DNA from: Robertkochia flava
GTDB lineage: Bacteria > Bacteroidota > Bacteroidia > Flavobacteriales > Flavobacteriaceae
Assembly: GCF_020166515.1 (NCBI RefSeq)
Contig: NZ_JAINZT010000002.1
Span: forward strand, 558,001 to 622,000
Length of the DNA: 64,000 nucleotides
Direction: 5' to 3'
The translations under genes and the position numbers were made by a program. The notes below the pieces were generated by a model. That model saw only the letters and a list, made by a program, of their open reading frames with translations, made no database searches and was not told where the DNA came from. This document shows, piece after piece, positions 45,465 through 55,011 of the stretch (the stretch's first letter is position 1; every line of letters starts with the position of its first letter).

Positions 45465-46595
45465 ATGCCTTTGTTCATGGATTTGCACATCATCCCCGGG
45501 GCCAGTGCTGAGGATGTTGCTAAAGCACATGTTAAAGACTTGTACTGCCAGGATGAGTTTGGATGTCGTGCTATCACCTATTGGTTCGACCAATCCAGGG
45601 GTAAGGCGTTTTGTCTTATTGAGGCTCCTGATCTCGAGGCAGTCACAGAACTTCACAGGAAGGCCCACGGGCTGGTACCCAATCGGGTGACGCCGGTAGA
45701 CCCGGCAATGGTGGAATCTTTTCTGGGCAGACTTACCGATCCCGATTTTACAGAATCCCGGGTAGAAGGTACGCTAAATGTATTTGAAGATTCTGCTCTG
45801 CGGTTTCTGGTTCGCCTGGTATTGCCGGATTTTAACTTATTGAGAGCCCTTCACCCATCTAAAGACCTTAGAGAACTCCAGGAGTACGCGCACTACATAC
45901 TTTCTGAACTGGCCCGTAAATTTAACGCCAGACGAATTACTTACATTAAAGACGATTTCAACTATGCCTTTAATTCGTCCGGTGATGCCCTGGCATTTAT
46001 CATGGAATTGGAATTGATGTTACGCAGAAAGGATCCGTTGCTCGAACCCGGTTTTGCCGTAATATCAGGGGAGCCATTAACCGATAAGCCCGGATTTTTT
46101 GAAGAAGCGACGGATTTGTTACAGGCGCTTAATTATTTCAGCCGGAAGAAAAAAAAGGTCATTGGTTCTGAGGTATTTAATGAAGGAGGCACTTCAAAAG
46201 CACATTTGCAGGGAAAATATCCTTCCAAGTTGCTGGTTTTAGATAGTTATGCAGAAACATTTCTGATCCAGCTGGATAAAATGGTTGGAAAATTTTATAT
46301 GAATCCGAACCTGGATGTGGGAATGCTCGCCTCGCACCTGGCCTTTAGTCATTCTAAGCTCTACAGAGAATGTAAGAAGGTGACCGGGATCTCACCAAAC
46401 CGATTTATACGGGAATACCGTTTAGAGCAAGCCTTAAGGTTAATGAGAAGGAACCAGGATTCTATCTCTGAAATCGGGTTTCATTGCGGGTTTAATACTC
46501 CTTCCTATTTTACAAGATGTTTTTGTGATTATTTCGGGGTTAATCCTGCGGAATATAAGAATGAATTGGTCACTTTGCATGAAATGTTGCAGTAA
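45465..46595 (+). CDS. DUF4242 / cyclase-like / AraC-HTH fusion regulator
   Basis: The 376-residue protein appears to have three parts. Residues 1-85 match DUF4242, the nickel-binding SCO4226-like ferredoxin fold: PLFMDLHIIPGASAEDVAKA and KAFCLIEAPDLEAVTELHRK. Residues about 95-260 look like a degenerate class III nucleotide cyclase fold (SGDALAFIMELELML, GFAVISGEPLTDKPGFFEEA), without the catalytic Asp pair. Residues about 270-370 are an AraC-family double helix-turn-helix (ISPNRFIREYRLEQALRLM, ISEIGFHCGFNTPSYFTRCF). I infer a sensor-regulator. The next gene on the same strand is a secreted DUF4242 protein, a likely target or partner. Confidence 0.82.
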   Translation: MPLFMDLHIIPGASAEDVAKAHVKDLYCQDEFGCRAITYWFDQSRGKAFCLIEAPDLEAVTELHRKAHGLVPNRVTPVDPAMVESFLGRLTDPDFTESRVEGTLNVFEDSALRFLVRLVLPDFNLLRALHPSKDLRELQEYAHYILSELARKFNARRITYIKDDFNYAFNSSGDALAFIMELELMLRRKDPLLEPGFAVISGEPLTDKPGFFEEATDLLQALNYFSRKKKKVIGSEVFNEGGTSKAHLQGKYPSKLLVLDSYAETFLIQLDKMVGKFYMNPNLDVGMLASHLAFSHSKLYRECKKVTGISPNRFIREYRLEQALRLMRRNQDSISEIGFHCGFNTPSYFTRCFCDYFGVNPAEYKNELVTLHEMLQ

Positions 46596-46665
46596 AAGAC
46601 TGATTTATTGGGTGTTGACCATGCTTGTTTTCATAATTTTCTGGAAACCAATAAAATAAGTAATT

Positions 46666-47061
46666 ATGAAAACGTATCTGAAAAAAGTAATTTTCCTGAC
46701 ATTGTTTATTGCAGCCAGCCCTTTTGTATTCGCCCAGGAAACTGCTACTGAAGGCGATATGCACATTACCAAACTTCCCGAAGATTCTGAATTGAAAATG
46801 TATGTGATTGAAAGAAATGTGGAGGGCATAGGAACCTCTTCTGTAGCAGACCTTCAGGGAGTGACCAAAAATTCCTGCGGCGTGCTTCATGATATGGGTA
46901 ATACCGATATCCAATGGGTGCAGAGTTATTTTACAGGAGATAAGATCTACTGTATATATAAGGCCAGGAATAAGGAGCTGATAGCTCAGCATGCCAAAAC
47001 CCTTGGTGTTCCTGCGGATGAGATCAATGAGATCAAATCGTTTGTGACCTCTGAGCAGTGA
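46666..47061 (+). CDS. Secreted DUF4242 domain protein
   Basis: The 131-residue protein has a signal peptide cut after PFVFAQ (about residue 24) and one DUF4242 domain: MYVIERNVEGIG, IQWVQSYFTGDKIYCIYKAR and a C-terminal HAKTLGVPADEINEI. It is small and probably periplasmic. The family includes a nickel-binding protein in Streptomyces, but metal binding is not proven for this one. It lies 70 bases after the fusion regulator that carries the same domain. A terminator follows. Confidence 0.85.
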   Translation: MKTYLKKVIFLTLFIAASPFVFAQETATEGDMHITKLPEDSELKMYVIERNVEGIGTSSVADLQGVTKNSCGVLHDMGNTDIQWVQSYFTGDKIYCIYKARNKELIAQHAKTLGVPADEINEIKSFVTSEQ

Positions 47062-47094
47062 TAAAAATTGTTAACCTGAGCTACCCTGGAACCG

Positions 47095-47129
47095 GACCCT
47101 TTCATTTTTTACGACAGGGTCTTTTTTTT
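47095..47129 (+). terminator. Intrinsic terminator after the secreted DUF4242 gene
   Basis: GACCCT (47095-47100) pairs with AGGGTC (47116-47121), followed by eight T. The loop is long at 15 bases. Confidence 0.65.
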
Positions 47130-47167
47130 GGAAATGGGTTCTCCGGGCATTTCATACCTTTGGGGTA

Positions 47168-48106
47168 ATGGGATCCGGAGAAAAACATGCTCAACTGATA
47201 AAGAATGAGGCCGCCAGGCTTGGGTTCTTATCGTGTGGAATCTCCAAAGCCGGCTTTCTGGAGGAAGAGGCTCCGCGATTGGAAACCTGGCTGCGGAATG
47301 GCATGCATGGCGAGATGGGTTATATGGCGAATCATTTTGACAAGAGGTTGGACCCGAGACTTCTGGTAGATGGTGCACGCTCGGTAATTTCTGTACTCCT
47401 AAATTACTACCCTGAAAGGGGGCAGGAGGATGCCGATGCCCCTAAAATTTCCAAGTACGCATATGGCACCGACTATCATTTCGTGATCAAAGACAAGCTG
47501 AAGTCATTACTGGAATTCATCAGGGAAGAGATCGGGGAGGTTGAAGGCAGGGCCTTTGTTGACTCTGCCCCGGTTCTGGATAAAGCATGGGCCGCAAGGA
47601 GTGGGCTGGGATGGATCGGAAAGAACTCCAATCTTTTAACCAAACAGGTAGGGTCATTTTATTTTATTGCAGAGCTTATTACCGATCTCGATCTTCCGGC
47701 CGATGGTCCGGTTACCGATCATTGCGGTTCCTGCACCGCATGTATAGATGCCTGTCCCACCGATGCTATAGTGGCTCCGTATGTGGTAGATGGGAGCAGG
47801 TGTATTTCCTATTTTACCATCGAACTTAAGAATGAACTTCCCGGCGGATTTAAAGGTTCTTTTGATAACTGGATGTTCGGCTGTGATGTGTGCCAGGATG
47901 TCTGTCCCTGGAATCGCTTTTCTACTCCTCATAATGAACCTGCCTTTGAGCCACATCCCGACCTGCTGGGTATGACCCGGGAAGATTGGTATGAACTCAC
48001 CGAGGACACCTTTAAGAAAGTGTTCCGTAAATCGGCTGTTAAAAGAACCAAGTTTTCCGGGCTTATGCGCAATCTCGATTTTATTAAGAATCAGAAGGGT
48101 CCGTAA
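47168..48106 (+). CDS. queG: Epoxyqueuosine reductase
   Basis: QueG reduces epoxyqueuosine to queuosine in tRNA, using cobalamin and two [4Fe-4S] clusters. The 312-residue protein has the cobalamin-domain pattern and both cluster motifs: [16 protein letters not shown] (about residues 182-197) and [11 protein letters not shown] (about 238-248). Length is at the short end, as in Bacteroidota homologues without the HEAT-repeat tail. Confidence 0.95.
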   Translation: MGSGEKHAQLIKNEAARLGFLSCGISKAGFLEEEAPRLETWLRNGMHGEMGYMANHFDKRLDPRLLVDGARSVISVLLNYYPERGQEDADAPKISKYAYGTDYHFVIKDKLKSLLEFIREEIGEVEGRAFVDSAPVLDKAWAARSGLGWIGKNSNLLTKQVGSFYFIAELITDLDLPADGPVTDHCGSCTACIDACPTDAIVAPYVVDGSRCISYFTIELKNELPGGFKGSFDNWMFGCDVCQDVCPWNRFSTPHNEPAFEPHPDLLGMTREDWYELTEDTFKKVFRKSAVKRTKFSGLMRNLDFIKNQKGP

Positions 48107-48252
48107 ATTCGGTATTTTGTTATCATCTATTATTGCGTATATTAGAACAAAATGCATGAACCATTAGGTTTATTTGCATTTCCAGCCCTGGAATCTGAGG
48201 TTCTCTGAGCTCCGTCCCGGGGTATTACTAAACTAAATCATACCGAATTACT

Positions 48253-49971
48253 ATGGGTTCTTTACAAACGCTCGACGTTATCGTGATCCTTTTTTACCTG
48301 GTTGGGATCATTATCTACGGAATTTCCAAATCCAAAAGGAGTAGTTCAGAGGATTATTTTCTAGGGGGCCGCACCATGACCTGGCCCATCGTGGGGATTG
48401 CCTTGTTTTCTGCTAATATTTCCAGTTCTACCCTCGTAGGATTGGCTTCTGATGCCTATCAAACCAATGTTCATGTATACAATTACGAGTGGTATGCAGT
48501 TGTTGTTCTGATCTTTTTTGCAATATTCTTTCTTCCGTTCTATCTCAAATCGGGGGTATATACCATGCCCGAGTTCCTGGAGAGAAGGTACGACCGCCGG
48601 TCTCGGTATTATTTTTCGTTTATTACCATTGTGGGGAATGTGATGGTGGATACCGCGGCCGGTCTTTACGTAGGAAGCATCGTTTTGAAGTTGTTGTTTC
48701 CCGAGATTTCCTCTACCACTATTATTATTATCCTGGCCATAGCGGCCGCAACATACACCATACCCGGAGGTTTAAATTCTGTGATCCAAACCGAGGTGAT
48801 ACAGGCCATATTGCTTATCATCGGTTCGTGCTTACTCACTTATTTTGCATTTGAAGAGTTGGGCGGGGGCTGGAATACCATGATGAGCAAGCTTGATGCT
48901 ACCCTTGCTGGCGGGGGAATTGACTTTGGAGACAGGGCTGCAGAAGGTAAATACATCCCTGCTGATGCCGATGAGGTATTCAGTCTCGTGCGTCCCGGGA
49001 ATGATGAATTTCTTCCCTGGTGGGGCTTATTGTCCGGTGTGCCTTTGCTGGGCTTTTATTTCTGGGCGAATAACCAGTTTATGGTGCAACGGGTATTAGG
49101 GGCGAAAGACCTGAATCATGGCCGTTGGGGAGCTCTGTTTGCAGGCCTTCTTAAATTACCTGTGATATTTATTATGGTGATTCCCGGGGTGCTGGCCATC
49201 ATGCTCTTTAAGGGGTTGGATATTTCGGGCTTGAACTATCCGCTCCCCGATGGAGGGATATGTAAAGACCTTTCCGATTGTCCGAACCTGACCTATCCTG
49301 TACTTCTGTTTCAGTTGCTGCCAACGGGAATCCTTGGCCTGGTAGTTGCCGGTCTCCTGGCGGCCATGATGTCCTCGGTTTCTGCTACCTTTAATTCTGC
49401 TTCCACATTGATCACCATGGACTTTGTAAGGAATATAAATCCGCGTTTAACAAGTAAGCAACTGGTAAGGGCAGGCCAGATCGCTACGCTTGTTCTTGTG
49501 GTACTGGCTTCTGCCTGGGTACCTTTCATCGAAAAGGTGAGTGATTCTTTATGGGGATACCTGCAGCTGGTTATCGCCTATACAAGTCCGCCCGCTGTGG
49601 CTGCATTTGTACTGGGCTTGTTCTGGAAAAGAGCGAATGGAACCGGAGCAATCGTAAGTTTATTAACCGGGGGTGCCCTGGCGGTTTTTATGATCCTCTC
49701 ACAGGTGAATGACTGGTTGCCTGCAATTAATAATATCCATTTCCTTGGAAAGGCCACTTTATTGTTCCTTCTGTGCGTGTTCATACTGGTGGTGGTAAGT
49801 ATACTTACGGCTCCTCCTGCAACAGAAAAAGTGGATGAATACGTTTACCGCTGGAGTTTGTTCAGGGAAGAAACAAGGGAACTTCAACCCCTTCCCTGGT
49901 ATAAGAATTACAGAAAGCTTGCAGTGCTACTTTTGATATTAACTGCAATTGTAGTGGGGTACTTTTGGTAA
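48253..49971 (+). CDS. Sodium/solute symporter (SSS, SGLT-like)
   Basis: A 572-residue inner-membrane symporter with about 13-14 segments. The N-terminus has SSSEDYFLGGRTMTWPIVGI and SANISSSTLVGLASDAYQTN, the SGLT-type signature, and the middle has LPTGILGLVVAGLLAAMMSS with the Ser/Thr sodium site. SGLT-like members carry sugars with sodium. The next gene, 14 bases later, is a lipoprotein trehalase, so glucose released from trehalose is a likely substrate. The specificity is inference. Confidence 0.92.
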   Translation: MGSLQTLDVIVILFYLVGIIIYGISKSKRSSSEDYFLGGRTMTWPIVGIALFSANISSSTLVGLASDAYQTNVHVYNYEWYAVVVLIFFAIFFLPFYLKSGVYTMPEFLERRYDRRSRYYFSFITIVGNVMVDTAAGLYVGSIVLKLLFPEISSTTIIIILAIAAATYTIPGGLNSVIQTEVIQAILLIIGSCLLTYFAFEELGGGWNTMMSKLDATLAGGGIDFGDRAAEGKYIPADADEVFSLVRPGNDEFLPWWGLLSGVPLLGFYFWANNQFMVQRVLGAKDLNHGRWGALFAGLLKLPVIFIMVIPGVLAIMLFKGLDISGLNYPLPDGGICKDLSDCPNLTYPVLLFQLLPTGILGLVVAGLLAAMMSSVSATFNSASTLITMDFVRNINPRLTSKQLVRAGQIATLVLVVLASAWVPFIEKVSDSLWGYLQLVIAYTSPPAVAAFVLGLFWKRANGTGAIVSLLTGGALAVFMILSQVNDWLPAINNIHFLGKATLLFLLCVFILVVVSILTAPPATEKVDEYVYRWSLFREETRELQPLPWYKNYRKLAVLLLILTAIVVGYFW

Positions 49972-49985
49972 AAAAATAGTCTTGT

Positions 49986-51950
49986 ATGATGAATAAACGC
50001 AATGCATTCGTGTTGATATTTTCTTTAGCTGTACTCTCTGCATGTAATAAGGGGTCTGCAGAGTACCTGGAGGTTGAGGTCGCTACCAATATGAGAGCCC
50101 TTCTCGAAGAAGAAGACACCGATAAAGATAAAAGGATAACCAAAGATGATCAGGGCGACAGGAGGTTTGAGCTGCAACTAACAAATGGAGGGGAATATGT
50201 TGTTTCTTCAACTTATTTTCTGTCCAATTTACTTCAGGAGCTGGCCCTGAAGAATGCTGCCGGGGATTCGGTGGCGTTCCTGGAACTCAGCAGGATTGAG
50301 GAGGCTCCCTCGTCCAGGATATCTCGAAACATCAGGGAGGTGTACTGGGATGATCTTACCCGTACCGTTGATCGAAAGGGGTTAAAGAAGATCCTGGAGG
50401 ATTCCAAAAGTTCTGATACGGTAACCAGAAGGATCTATGTGCCTTCAACCGATAGTGTGGCCCGGGAATATTTTAATTCCCTTGCTCACGAATTTTCCAA
50501 TTTCAGGGTAGAGGTGCTTCCGGAAAATATTACCCCTGAATATGTGAAATCCATAAACGATAAACCTGGGATACTTTCCCTGAAGCTCGAAAACGGCAGG
50601 GGAGTTCCTTTTGTGGTACCCGGGGGAAGATTTAATGAGATGTATGGGTGGGATAGTTATTTTGAAGGACTGGGACTGATTCGTGACGACAGGAATGACC
50701 TGGCAAGGGCTATGGTCGATAATTTCTGCTACCAGATAGAACACTACGGAAAAATCCTTAATGCGAACAGGTCGTATTACCTGACCCGAACCCAGCCTCC
50801 TTTTCTCACCTCCTTTATCAGGAGTGTATACGCTGCTATGGAGGTAGAGGATAAAGAATGGTTAAAAAAGACGCTGGAAACAGCGATTACCGAATATGAA
50901 ACCGTATGGATGGTTTCCGGAGAAAGATTAGCGCCTAATGGGCTCAACCGGTATTATGCCGCCAGCATCGGAATTCCCCCGGAGACCGAAGACGGTCATT
51001 TCCGGGAGGTCCTGACCGGTTTTGTCAACCGGTATAATGAGTCTCGTGCCGATTTTGAGGAAGAGGCGCTCACTTTGGAGGAATACGTACATAACTACCA
51101 GTCAGGTGCGATTGTGGAACCCGATCTGGATGAATACTTTTTGCACGACAGGAGTCTCAGGGAAAGCGGTCATGATACTTCGTGGAGACTTGATAATAGC
51201 TGTGCCCATCTAAATACGGTGGGGTTAAATGCCTTATTGTATAAGTATGAGACCGATCTTGCTTTTCTTATCGGCAATTATTTTAATGGGGTTTTAGCCC
51301 ATGAAAACGGGAAGTCCTACAGTGCAGGATACTGGAGAAAGCAGGCCAGAATGCGAAAGGAACTGATGAACGAATTGATGTGGGATGAGACGAAGGGCAG
51401 TTTTTACGATTATAACCTGATCACTTCTTTCAGAACTGATTTTGAGTCGGCCACTAATTATTTTCCCCTCTGGGCCGGTCTGGCAACCGAAGACCAGGCG
51501 AAACGTATGCTCGATCGACTTCAGTCCACCCTGGTAGCGCATTGCGGAGTGGCCTCTACAGCCAAAGCCTCTGTGGAAAAATACGCCACAAATGATGTCC
51601 AGCGACAGTGGGATTATCCTAACGGATGGGCGCCTCATCAAATGTTGATCTGGAAGGGGCTTCAAAATTACGGATATGATGCAGAAGCCTCAGAGCTGGC
51701 CTACCGGTGGTTGTGGATGATCACCCGAAATGCGGTGGATTACAACGGTACTATTCCTGAAAAATACGACGTGGTAAGTTGTACCCATAAGGTGTATGCT
51801 GAATACGGAAATGTGGGTACAGAGTTTGATTATATCACCACCTCGGGGTTTGGGTGGATGAATGCTTCTTACCAGGTGGGACTGGATGTTCTTGATAGTG
51901 AACTTCTTAAAAAACTCAATGATCTGGTGCCTCCGGAAGAGGTGTTTTGA
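49986..51950 (+). CDS. Alpha,alpha-trehalase (GH37), lipoprotein, with calcium-binding-like motif
   Basis: Trehalase splits trehalose into two glucose. The 654-residue protein has a lipoprotein signal (LAVLSACNKGS, Cys near residue 20) and both GH37 signatures: PGGRFNEMYGWDSYFEGLGL (about residues 212-231) and QWDYPNGWAPHQM (about 540-552). Near residue 43-62 is EEDTDKDKRITKDDQGDRR, which resembles the calcium-binding motif of fungal neutral trehalase and is unusual for a bacterial enzyme. Lipidation suggests the periplasm or the cell surface. It follows the symporter by 14 bases. Confidence 0.92.
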   Translation: MMNKRNAFVLIFSLAVLSACNKGSAEYLEVEVATNMRALLEEEDTDKDKRITKDDQGDRRFELQLTNGGEYVVSSTYFLSNLLQELALKNAAGDSVAFLELSRIEEAPSSRISRNIREVYWDDLTRTVDRKGLKKILEDSKSSDTVTRRIYVPSTDSVAREYFNSLAHEFSNFRVEVLPENITPEYVKSINDKPGILSLKLENGRGVPFVVPGGRFNEMYGWDSYFEGLGLIRDDRNDLARAMVDNFCYQIEHYGKILNANRSYYLTRTQPPFLTSFIRSVYAAMEVEDKEWLKKTLETAITEYETVWMVSGERLAPNGLNRYYAASIGIPPETEDGHFREVLTGFVNRYNESRADFEEEALTLEEYVHNYQSGAIVEPDLDEYFLHDRSLRESGHDTSWRLDNSCAHLNTVGLNALLYKYETDLAFLIGNYFNGVLAHENGKSYSAGYWRKQARMRKELMNELMWDETKGSFYDYNLITSFRTDFESATNYFPLWAGLATEDQAKRMLDRLQSTLVAHCGVASTAKASVEKYATNDVQRQWDYPNGWAPHQMLIWKGLQNYGYDAEASELAYRWLWMITRNAVDYNGTIPEKYDVVSCTHKVYAEYGNVGTEFDYITTSGFGWMNASYQVGLDVLDSELLKKLNDLVPPEEVF

Positions 51951-51978
51951 TTTTTTTGTATTCCTGATATTAATTAGG

Positions 51979-52007
51979 TTTGGGACTTCAATATTCTTTT
52001 ACCTTTG
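51979..52007 (+). promoter_or_regulatory. Full flavobacterial promoter for maeB
   Basis: TTTG (51979-51982), 17 bases, then TACCTTTG (52000-52007), about 20 bases before the ATG at 52028. This supports that start over the frame's earlier ATG at 51980, which lies inside the promoter. Confidence 0.7.
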
Positions 52008-52027
52008 CAAACTACAAACAGACAACT

Positions 52028-54307
52028 ATGAGCAAATCCAGTAAACGAAGAGAAGCCTTGGTTTATCATGCTAAACCCCAGCCTGGTAAGATCAAGATCG
52101 TACCTACTAAAAAATATTCAACACAGAGAGACCTCGCTCTCGCCTATTCTCCCGGAGTTGCAGAGCCCTGCCTTGAGATACAAAAAGATAAAGAAAACGT
52201 TTATAAATATACCACCAAAGGAAACCTGGTGGCGATAATTTCCAACGGAACTGCAGTTCTCGGTCTTGGGGATATAGGCCCGGAGGCCTCGAAGCCGGTC
52301 ATGGAAGGAAAGGGCTTGCTTTTCAAGATCTTTGCTGACCTGGACGGAATGGATATCGAACTTGATACAAAGGATGTGGATAAGTTCGTGGAAACCGTGA
52401 AGACCATAGCCCCGACATTTGGTGGTATTAACCTGGAGGATATTAAGGCTCCGGAGGCTTTTGAAATTGAGAGGAGACTGAAAGAGGAGCTGGATATTCC
52501 GGTGATGCATGACGATCAGCACGGAACGGCAATAATTTCTGCTGCGGCCCTGCTTAATGCCCTGGAACTTGCGGAAAAGAAGATCGGAGAGGTGCGTATC
52601 GTAATCAGTGGGGCAGGAGCCGCCGCTGTTTCCTGTACAAGACTGTATAAGGCATTTGGAGCGAGCCCGGAAAATATCGTGATGCTCGATAGTAAGGGTG
52701 TGATCCGTAGTGATCGTGAAACCCTGAGCAAAGAGAAGCTGGAGTTCGCCACCGATCGAAAAATTGATACCCTGGAGGAGGCTCTTAAGGACGCCGATGT
52801 ATTTATCGGTCTTTCCATAGCAGACATTGTGACCCCGGAAATGCTGCAAACCATGAATGCGAATCCTATCGTATTTGCCATGGCAAACCCCGATCCGGAG
52901 ATCGCCTATGACCTGGCCATCAAGACCCGGGAAGATATCATTATGGCTACGGGGAGATCAGATCATCCGAATCAGGTGAACAATGTACTGGGATTCCCTT
53001 TTATTTTCAGAGGAGCTATGGACGTAAGAGCCACCAGTATTAATGAAGAAATGAAAATGGCAGCCGTAAAGGCCCTTGCCGAACTCGCCAAAGAACCGGT
53101 TCCTGAACAGGTAAATATTGCCTACGGGGAAACCCGTCTTACTTTTGGGCGTGATTACATCATTCCAAAGCCTTTTGATCCGCGATTGATCGCTGCTGTT
53201 CCGCCCGCTGTGGCAAAAGCCGCTATGGAAAGCGGGGTGGCCAAGGCTCCCATAACAGACTGGCAAGCCTATGAGGAGGAGCTGCTGCAGCGACTTGGGC
53301 ACGACCATAAATTGGTGCGCATGCTTCACAATCGTGCAAAAACCAACCCTAAAAAGATCGTATTCCCCGAAGGAGACCAGCTGGATGTGCTTAAGGCTGC
53401 CCAGATCGTTTATGATGAGGGGATAGCTACTCCGGTATTACTGGGACGCAGAGAGGTGATCGAAGAACTCATGCAGGAGATCGAATTTGATGCGGATATC
53501 GAGATCATTGACCCCAAGGGAGATGAGATGTGCGAGAAAAAAGAGTACTATGCTAAGAAACTTTGGGAGCGCCGGAACAGGGATGGTATAAATCTTTATG
53601 AGGCCCAGAAAAAAATACGCGACAGGAATTATTTTGCGGCCATGATGGTAAATGAAGGGGATGCTGACGGACTTATTTCGGGCTACTCCAGGTCGTACCC
53701 TACCGTGGTAAAACCGTTGTTTGAACTTATTGGAAAGGCTTCTGGAGTTGAGCGCGTTGCCGCTATGAACCTGATGATCACCGAAAGAGGGCCCATGTTC
53801 CTTGCAGATACCTCCATCAATATAGATCCTTCTGCGAAGGAACTGGCGGTAATCGCGAAGATGACTGCCCAAACGGCCAGGCTTTTTGGAGTAGAGCCCG
53901 TAATCGCCATGCTCTCGTATGCGAATTTCGGATCCTCCAAAAATTCGAAAGCTACCAAGGTGAGTGAGGCGGTGGAGTACTTACATGAGCATTACCCCGA
54001 TATTTGCGTGGATGGAGAGATACAGTCAGATTTTGCATTGAACAGGGAAATGCTTCAGAGTAAATTCCCTTTCTCAAAGATCGCCGGTAAAAAAGTAAAT
54101 ACGCTGGTATTCCCGAACCTTGAGTCTGCTAATATCACCTATAAGCTGATGAAGGAACTTAATAAGGCCGATTCTGTAGGGCCCATCCTGTTGGGAATGG
54201 CTAAGCCGGTTCACGTATTGCAATTAGGGGCTGGGGTAGACGAGATCGTTAATATGACAGCAGTAGCAGTTGTCGATGCCCAGGAAAAGGAAAAAAGAGC
54301 TAAATAA
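52028..54307 (+). CDS. maeB: NADP-dependent malic enzyme fused to phosphotransacetylase-like domain
   Basis: The enzyme decarboxylates malate to pyruvate with NADP. From the ATG at 52028 it is 759 residues. The N-terminal malic enzyme part has AYSPGVAEPCLEI, VMHDDQHGTAIISAAALLNA (about 160-179) and ISGAGAAAVSC. After about residue 430 a phosphate acetyltransferase-like domain follows (RAKTNPKKIVFPEGDQLDVL, DADGLISGYSRSYPTVVKP); in MaeB it is regulatory, not catalytic. It lies about 77 bases after trehalase and has its own promoter. Confidence 0.97.
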   Translation: MSKSSKRREALVYHAKPQPGKIKIVPTKKYSTQRDLALAYSPGVAEPCLEIQKDKENVYKYTTKGNLVAIISNGTAVLGLGDIGPEASKPVMEGKGLLFKIFADLDGMDIELDTKDVDKFVETVKTIAPTFGGINLEDIKAPEAFEIERRLKEELDIPVMHDDQHGTAIISAAALLNALELAEKKIGEVRIVISGAGAAAVSCTRLYKAFGASPENIVMLDSKGVIRSDRETLSKEKLEFATDRKIDTLEEALKDADVFIGLSIADIVTPEMLQTMNANPIVFAMANPDPEIAYDLAIKTREDIIMATGRSDHPNQVNNVLGFPFIFRGAMDVRATSINEEMKMAAVKALAELAKEPVPEQVNIAYGETRLTFGRDYIIPKPFDPRLIAAVPPAVAKAAMESGVAKAPITDWQAYEEELLQRLGHDHKLVRMLHNRAKTNPKKIVFPEGDQLDVLKAAQIVYDEGIATPVLLGRREVIEELMQEIEFDADIEIIDPKGDEMCEKKEYYAKKLWERRNRDGINLYEAQKKIRDRNYFAAMMVNEGDADGLISGYSRSYPTVVKPLFELIGKASGVERVAAMNLMITERGPMFLADTSINIDPSAKELAVIAKMTAQTARLFGVEPVIAMLSYANFGSSKNSKATKVSEAVEYLHEHYPDICVDGEIQSDFALNREMLQSKFPFSKIAGKKVNTLVFPNLESANITYKLMKELNKADSVGPILLGMAKPVHVLQLGAGVDEIVNMTAVAVVDAQEKEKRAK

Positions 54308-54366
54308 AACCACTTTCTGAAGCTGGTAATCAATTAGGTTAATGTCTCGGTTGTGATTTATTTTAT

Positions 54367-54374
54367 TACATTTG
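54367..54374 (+). promoter_or_regulatory. -7 element for ruvA
   Basis: TACATTTG matches TAnnTTTG about 23 bases before the ruvA ATG. No -33 box at standard spacing is seen. Confidence 0.5.
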
Positions 54375-54396
54375 AGGCATTAACCTATTTGCTGTA

Positions 54397-54978
54397 ATGA
54401 TTTCACACATAAACGGAAAACTCGTTGAGAAAAATCCGACAGAAGTGATTATTGAATGTGGTGGTGTCGGCTATCTTATCAACGTATCCCTTTATACTTA
54501 TTCCCGCATTCCCTCAAGGGAAAATATTAAGTTATATACACATCTTATAGTAAGAGAAGATTCTCACACCCTCTATGGTTTTTATGATAAAGGGGAAAGG
54601 GAGATATTCCGGCTGTTAATATCGGTTTCCGGTATCGGGGCAAGTACCGCGCGAACTATGCTGAGCTCGATGAATCCCCAGGAGATCATGGAGGCAATTG
54701 CATCAGATAATGTGGCGGCTATACAATCTGTGAAGGGCATCGGAGCAAAAACGGCCCAGCGCGTCATCATAGACCTAAGGGATAAGGTCGTTAAGTTGTT
54801 TGGAATGGAAGAGGTGGCAGCTGCAGAGAACAATACAGCGAGGGATGAAGCGTTATCTGCTTTAGAGGTTTTAGGATACCCGCGCAAACAGGCTGAGAAA
54901 GTCGTTGCGAAAATCCTTAAAAATGAACCCGAATCAGGAGTTGAAGAGATCATAAAGGGAGCCTTGAAGAATTTATAA
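54397..54978 (+). CDS. ruvA: Holliday junction branch migration protein RuvA
   Basis: RuvA holds the Holliday junction for RuvB. The 193-residue protein has the OB-fold N-terminus (MISHINGKLVEKNPTEVIIE), two helix-hairpin-helix motifs (VSGIGASTARTML; VKGIGAKTAQRVI) and the C-terminal helical domain that contacts RuvB. It is 33 bases before sprA, an order I recall as typical of flavobacteria. Confidence 0.97.
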   Translation: MISHINGKLVEKNPTEVIIECGGVGYLINVSLYTYSRIPSRENIKLYTHLIVREDSHTLYGFYDKGEREIFRLLISVSGIGASTARTMLSSMNPQEIMEAIASDNVAAIQSVKGIGAKTAQRVIIDLRDKVVKLFGMEEVAAAENNTARDEALSALEVLGYPRKQAEKVVAKILKNEPESGVEEIIKGALKNL

Positions 54979-55011
54979 GGAACCGCAAAAAAACCTTAAA
55001 TTAACCAGGAA

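Noticed and set aside
48107-48248. ATTCGGTA and TACCGAAT at the two ends of the queG-symporter gap
   Set aside because: An eight-base inverted match 126 bases apart is easily chance, with no other sign of a mobile element or operator.
51980-52027. Upstream start for maeB
   Set aside because: The ATG at 51980 lies inside the -33 box of a full promoter, so it would not be transcribed.
52118-52849. 243-codon frame antisense to maeB
   Set aside because: Shadow of a strongly conserved gene; composition is not protein-like.
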